DNA of 64,000 nucleotides, taken from Microbacterium saccharophilum (GTDB taxonomy: Bacteria > Actinomycetota > Actinomycetes > Actinomycetales > Microbacteriaceae). Both the position numbers and the translations under genes were made by a program. The stretch spans positions 1 to 64,000 of the forward strand of contig NZ_BKAH01000002.1 of the NCBI RefSeq assembly GCF_007992455.1, given 5' to 3'. The notes under the pieces were generated by a model. The model did no database searches and had not been told where the DNA came from. It saw nothing but the letters and a program-made list of their open reading frames with translations. Positions 60,471 to 64,000 of the stretch are shown in pieces. Every line of letters starts with the position of its first letter. The stretch's first letter is position 1.

Positions 60471-61418
60471 ATGCTGCGCAGTTCCCTTCCCGTCGATCTC
60501 GGCGAATCGTTCTCCACGGCCGCGGCGCTCGCCGCCGGCGTCAGCCCGTCGCGACTGCGATCCCTCGACCTGCTCCGGCCCTACCATGGCGTCCGGACGC
60601 GCAGTCCGCGCGATATCGAGCCGGAGCGGTCGGCGGAGCTCCTCCTGCTCGACCGGATGCGACAGTACGCCGAGCGGATGCCGGCCGCGCAGTTCTTCAC
60701 GCACGTGGCTGCGGCTGCGGCCTGGTCGATCCCCCTGCCGCTGAGCGTGGTCGTGGGGAGGCCCATCGACGTCGGTGTGTTCGCGCCGCATCGCGCGCCC
60801 GCCGGGCGCGGGGTGATCGGCCATGCCGTGAAGCCCTGCCTGGCGCATACCGTCATCCATCCGGCACTCGGCTTGCCGGTGACGACGCCGGCATCCACGT
60901 GGGCGATGCTCGGCGGCCTGTTGTCACGCGTCGAAGACGTCGTGGCGGCGGCCGATGCCGCACTGCGGCTGCCGATGCACACCGACGACCCGCCGGCGCT
61001 CGCCACGAGGCCGCAGCTGGAGGCGGCGCTGACGGCGGGGCGGCGCCGGGGCGCCGCGCTCCTCCGCGAAGCGCTGCCCCGGGCGATCGCGCGGTCGCGC
61101 TCGCGCCCGGAGACGTGGATGCGACTGGTCATCGTGGATGCCGGGCTGCCCGAGCCGCACGCGAACCTCGACGTGTTCGACGCAGGCGCCTGGCTCGCGC
61201 AGGTCGATCTCGCCTATCCGCGGCACAAGCTCGCGATGGAGTACGAAGGCGATCATCATCGGACGGATCCCCGGCAGTGGGCGGTCGACATCCAGCGCGT
61301 CGAGCGCCTTGCCGAGGCGGGCTGGCGCGTCATCCGCGTCACCCGCGAGGACATCTTCGTGCAACCGTCGCAGTTCGTTGCCCGCGTGCGGCGCGCGCTG
61401 GGCGAGGCCCGGCGCTGA
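60471..61418 (+). CDS. DUF559/Vsr-like endonuclease-fold protein
   Basis: A 315-residue protein. The first 100 residues recall the AbiEi-antitoxin-like N-termini found in this family. The C-terminal part has the DUF559/Vsr-like core: PETWMRLVIVDAGLPEPHAN, then QVDLAYPRHKLAMEYEGDHH, then DIQRVERLAEAGWRVIRVT. The Asp, Glu and Asp/His positions of a PD-(D/E)xK-type site are present, so it may still cut DNA. GAAGG directly abuts the ATG, so the start is not secure. Palindromic 45-bp elements flank it on both sides (60245-60362 and 61451-61640). Confidence 0.82.
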   Translation: MLRSSLPVDLGESFSTAAALAAGVSPSRLRSLDLLRPYHGVRTRSPRDIEPERSAELLLLDRMRQYAERMPAAQFFTHVAAAAAWSIPLPLSVVVGRPIDVGVFAPHRAPAGRGVIGHAVKPCLAHTVIHPALGLPVTTPASTWAMLGGLLSRVEDVVAAADAALRLPMHTDDPPALATRPQLEAALTAGRRRGAALLREALPRAIARSRSRPETWMRLVIVDAGLPEPHANLDVFDAGAWLAQVDLAYPRHKLAMEYEGDHHRTDPRQWAVDIQRVERLAEAGWRVIRVTREDIFVQPSQFVARVRRALGEARR

Positions 61419-61450
61419 CATCCTCTTCGTCGCAGGCCCGAACGTCACCC

Positions 61451-61640
61451 GCGCCGAATGGTGGGTCATGGCCCGCGCCACCCGCACTTCGGCGCGGCTG
61501 AACCCGAGGCCCCTGCTTCGGCCGCGCCATGTGGCGGGTGTGAGGGCGCGCGACCCGCGCTTCGGCGCGGATGAACCGGGGCCCGGTCTTCACCCGCGCC
61601 GAATCGTGGGTCATAGCGCGCGGCACCCGCACTTCGGCGC
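61451..61640. repeat. Third palindrome array: three 45-bp elements
   Basis: Elements at 61451-61495, 61524-61568 and 61596-61640, each 45 bp, with spacers of 28 and 27 bp. Arms match GCGCCGAA-NN-GNGGGT and ACCCGC-NN-TTCGGCGC. They fill the gap between the DUF559 gene and the convergent XRE regulator; no CDS is visible there. Confidence 0.88.
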
Positions 61641-61676
61641 AGATGAACTCCTGCGCCCCCGCGCCTGGCGCGCCGC

Positions 61677-61907
61677 TCAGTCCGCGCGCACGAGCAGCTC
61701 GCCGACCTCGCAGTCGAGCGCGCGGCAGATCGCCGACAGGGTCGAGTAGCGGATCGCGCGGGCCCGGTCGTTCTTGAGCACCGAGAGGTTCACGACCGAG
61801 ACGCCGACGAGGTCGGACAGGCGCGTCAGGGTCATGCCCCGCTCGGCGAGCAGCTCATCGAGACGGCAGTGGATGCCGGTGAGCTCGTCGTCGTCGGCGG
61901 GACTCAC
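61677..61907 (-). CDS. XRE-family helix-turn-helix regulator
   Basis: A 76-residue Cro/C1-type regulator: LDELLAERGMTLTRLSDLVG then NLSVLKNDRARAIRYSTLSA and CRALDCEVGELL, the small YozG-like type. GTG start overlapping the membrane-protein stop (GTGA). It likely controls the promoter of its own operon through the palindromes at 62673-62709. Confidence 0.88.
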   Translation of the reverse strand: MSPADDDELTGIHCRLDELLAERGMTLTRLSDLVGVSVVNLSVLKNDRARAIRYSTLSAICRALDCEVGELLVRAD

Positions 61908-62662
61908 ACGAGCCCCGCCGTGTCGCGCTCGAGCCGGGCGCCGTGCCGGAGGATCGTCGCGAGAGCGGCGAAGCCGAGTCCGGCGGCGATCGGCCAGAAC
62001 GGGAACGTGATCCCGAAGGCGGGCTTCGGCCACCAGGCATCCAGGACGTCCTCGATACCGGCAACCTCTTCGTAGCCGGCACCGCTCCACTGCAGGACCT
62101 CGGCCGCGGCCATGCTCCCGGCGATGTCGCCGAGCACCTGCGCCGCGACGCCTCCGACCATGACGACGACCGCGGTGACCATTGCCATCCGCGCGACGAC
62201 CGGCGCGAAGGCCCGTCCGGCGAGCAGCTGGAAGCAGGCGACCGCCAGGAGCCCCGCGATCGCGCCCGGCACGAGCCACGACAGTGCCTGGCCGATGCCC
62301 CAGCAGACGCGGACGCCCAGGCTCAGGTCCGCGACCATGCCGCCCACGCTCGTGAAGCCCCCCGAGACGAGTGTGGCCGTCGGGCCGTCGATCGTCGTCC
62401 CGTCGGGCAGCTGCGGCCAGAACTCGCGGACGGGGAAGGCGATGGCGACCTCTGGGCTCCCGAGCGTGAGTGCCAGGGTCACGATCGCCGCGACGACGGA
62501 GAACCCGGCCCAGAGCGCCGCGACGACAAGGGTGACGGTGATGACGGGGGAGACCTCGTCCGCCCGGCGCGCCCGCAGCGCCGCCCGGGCGAAGACGAAG
62601 ACGACGCCGGCGACGACGAGCACCACCGGCACGGCGACGAGGTAGATCCAGGCAGAGCCCAT
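61904..62662 (-). CDS. Multi-pass membrane protein (DUF2975-like)
   Basis: A 252-residue protein with six or so hydrophobic segments, starting MGSAWIYLVAVPVVLVVAGV and ending FPFWPIAAGLGFAALATI before a charged tail. The pairing of a DUF2975-type membrane protein with a small XRE regulator is common, and that is the main reason for the family call. Function unknown; the membrane protein may hold or sense a signal for the regulator. Confidence 0.7.
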   Translation of the reverse strand: MGSAWIYLVAVPVVLVVAGVVFVFARAALRARRADEVSPVITVTLVVAALWAGFSVVAAIVTLALTLGSPEVAIAFPVREFWPQLPDGTTIDGPTATLVSGGFTSVGGMVADLSLGVRVCWGIGQALSWLVPGAIAGLLAVACFQLLAGRAFAPVVARMAMVTAVVVMVGGVAAQVLGDIAGSMAAAEVLQWSGAGYEEVAGIEDVLDAWWPKPAFGITFPFWPIAAGLGFAALATILRHGARLERDTAGLV

Positions 62663-62672
62663 GCCACACCAT

Positions 62673-62709
62673 CCATATCGGTAATCGTTGTTATCGAGAA
62701 ACGATATGG
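62673..62709. promoter_or_regulatory. Operator-like inverted repeats upstream of the XRE operon
   Basis: An A+T-rich island. An outer pair CCATATCG (62673-62680) and CGATATGG (62702-62709) encloses TATCG-AGAAA-CGATA (62692-62706) and a further AATCG. They sit 11 bases upstream of the membrane protein start, consistent with autoregulation by the XRE protein. Confidence 0.6.
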
Positions 62710-62894
62710 ACGTATCGGATGCCGTGTCAAGGGCCCGCGTCTCGGGACGGGCGCGCGCAGCCCCGCCATCCGCGGCCCCTCCCACCTGACGTTCAAGGAC
62801 GGTGCGCCGACGGCGAACACGGGCATGCCGGCATCCGGTGGTGGTTATCGTCTTTCGTAAGCACCGGAACACTCGGTGCGCGGAGGAGTCGACG

Positions 62895-64000
62895 ATGTTC
62901 GAGAGATTCACGGATCGTGCCCGTCGTGTGGTCGTCCTCGCCCAAGAAGAGGCGAAGATGCTCAACCACAACTACATCGGCACGGAGCACATCCTGCTCG
63001 GTCTCATTCACGAGGGCGAGGGTGTCGCCGCCAAGGCGCTGGAGTCGCTGGGCATCTCGCTGGACGCCGTCCGCGAGCAGGTCCAGGACATCATCGGCCA
63101 GGGCCAGCAGCAGCCGACCGGCCACATCCCCTTCACGCCGCGGGCGAAGAAGGTGCTCGAGCTGTCGCTGCGCGAAGCGCTGCAGCTGGGCCACAACTAC
63201 ATCGGCACCGAGCACATCCTGCTCGGCCTGATCCGCGAGGGCGAAGGCGTCGCCGCGCAGGTGCTCGTCAAGCTCGGCGCCGACCTGAACAAGGTGCGCC
63301 AGCAGGTCATCCAGCTGCTCAGCGGCTACCAGGGCAAGGAGCCCGCAGGTGTCGCGACCGGCGCCGGCGAGCAGAACCAGCCCGCCCAGGGCGGCTCGGC
63401 GGTGCTCGACCAGTTCGGCCGCAACCTCACGCAGGCGGCGCGCGACAACAAGCTCGACCCGGTGATCGGGCGCGAGAAGGAGATCGAGCGGGTCATGCAG
63501 ATCCTCTCGCGTCGCTCCAAGAACAACCCCGTCCTCATCGGCGAGCCCGGCGTCGGCAAGACCGCCGTCGTCGAGGGCCTCGCGCAGGCGATCGTGAAGA
63601 ACGAGGTGCCCGAGACCCTGAAGGACAAGCAGGTCTACTCGCTCGACCTCGGCTCGCTCATCGCCGGGTCCCGCTACCGCGGTGACTTCGAGGAGCGCCT
63701 GAAGAAGGTCACCAAGGAGATCCGCACGCGCGGCGACATCATCGTCTTCATCGACGAGATCCACACCCTCGTGGGTGCCGGTGCCGCCGAGGGCGCGATC
63801 GACGCCGCCTCGATCCTGAAGCCGCTGCTCGCACGCGGCGAGCTGCAGACGATCGGCGCGACCACGCTCGACGAGTACCGGAAGCACTTCGAGAAGGATG
63901 CTGCGCTGGAGCGCCGCTTCCAGCCGATCCAGGTGGCCGAGCCGAGCCTCCCCCACGCGATCAACATCCTCAAGGGCCTGCGCGACCGGTACGAGGCGCA
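62895..64000 (+). CDS. clpC: Clp protease ATPase subunit ClpC, 5' part
   Basis: N-terminal 368 residues of an AAA+ unfoldase that feeds ClpP; the gene runs past the window end. Two Clp_N repeats are visible, each with the [14 protein letters not shown] core. The first AAA domain has Walker [16 protein letters not shown] (near residue 217) and Walker [23 protein letters not shown] precedes the ATG. No CtsR or mcsA gene lies upstream, as usual in actinobacteria. Confidence 0.97.
   Translation, partial: MFERFTDRARRVVVLAQEEAKMLNHNYIGTEHILLGLIHEGEGVAAKALESLGISLDAVREQVQDIIGQGQQQPTGHIPFTPRAKKVLELSLREALQLGHNYIGTEHILLGLIREGEGVAAQVLVKLGADLNKVRQQVIQLLSGYQGKEPAGVATGAGEQNQPAQGGSAVLDQFGRNLTQAARDNKLDPVIGREKEIERVMQILSRRSKNNPVLIGEPGVGKTAVVEGLAQAIVKNEVPETLKDKQVYSLDLGSLIAGSRYRGDFEERLKKVTKEIRTRGDIIVFIDEIHTLVGAGAAEGAIDAASILKPLLARGELQTIGATTLDEYRKHFEKDAALERRFQPIQVAEPSLPHAINILKGLRDRYEA

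Overview
The window is about 70% G+C chromosomal backbone from an actinobacterium. Many GTG starts, ATGA/GTGA stop-start overlaps, TANNNT -10 boxes six bases before start codons, FHA/Ser-Thr-kinase signalling, and the ftsH-folE-folP-folB-folK-DUF3180-PH-lysS-clpC gene order all fit Microbacteriaceae, most likely Microbacterium. This placement is from gene content and order only. No prophage, transposase or cas gene was seen.

Layout. 290-5443: an acyl-CoA oxidase-like flavoprotein, 3-methyladenine glycosylase I (tag) and a UvrA2-type ABC protein. 5626-21960: a nine-gene, tightly coupled operon with a giant membrane-anchored Ig-like/FN3 protein, MoxR ATPase, DUF58, a transglutaminase-fold protein that has lost its catalytic Cys and Asp, an RDD-FHA protein, PP2C phosphatase, FHA protein, Ser/Thr kinase and an FHA/winged-helix protein. 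21967-27194: a resolvase-fold protein without its serine, the mdh plus Na+/H+ antiporter pair, a zinc metallopeptidase and a proline iminopeptidase. 27428-28963: a DEAD-box helicase with a long structured leader. 28964-30030: no gene, but an array of ten 45-bp palindromic elements at 73-bp period. 30031-36843 (minus strand): GMC oxidoreductase, aldehyde dehydrogenase, sugar symporter, mycoredoxin-like protein, GT2-GtrA glycosyltransferase and a hypothetical protein. 37082-42829: a MarR regulator and a predicted persulfide-response island (two CstR-like repressors, CoA-disulfide reductase/rhodanese, two tiny Cys-rich proteins, a P-type ATPase with altered core motifs) with two matching operator palindromes. 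42905-43221: tRNA-Glu, -Asp, -Phe. 43442-57175: M23 peptidase, ppa, tilS, DUF937, hpt, ftsH, folE-P-B-K, DUF3180, two PH-domain membrane proteins, a DUF2520-like protein and lysS. 57186-64000: DUF4192, a small membrane protein, cardiolipin synthase, a DUF559/Vsr-like gene with the same 45-bp elements on both sides, a membrane protein/XRE regulator pair and the 5' part of clpC.

Working together. The nine-gene operon looks like a cell-surface machine: MoxR with DUF58 as an ATPase pair acting at the membrane, a very long extracellular Ig/FN3 stalk, and a complete phosphothreonine write-read-erase set. The island at 37.7-42.8 kb reads as a sulfide/persulfide circuit with shared operators. The three palindrome arrays at 29.1, 60.2 and 61.5 kb share the same 45+28 bp architecture and are the least explained structure in the window.
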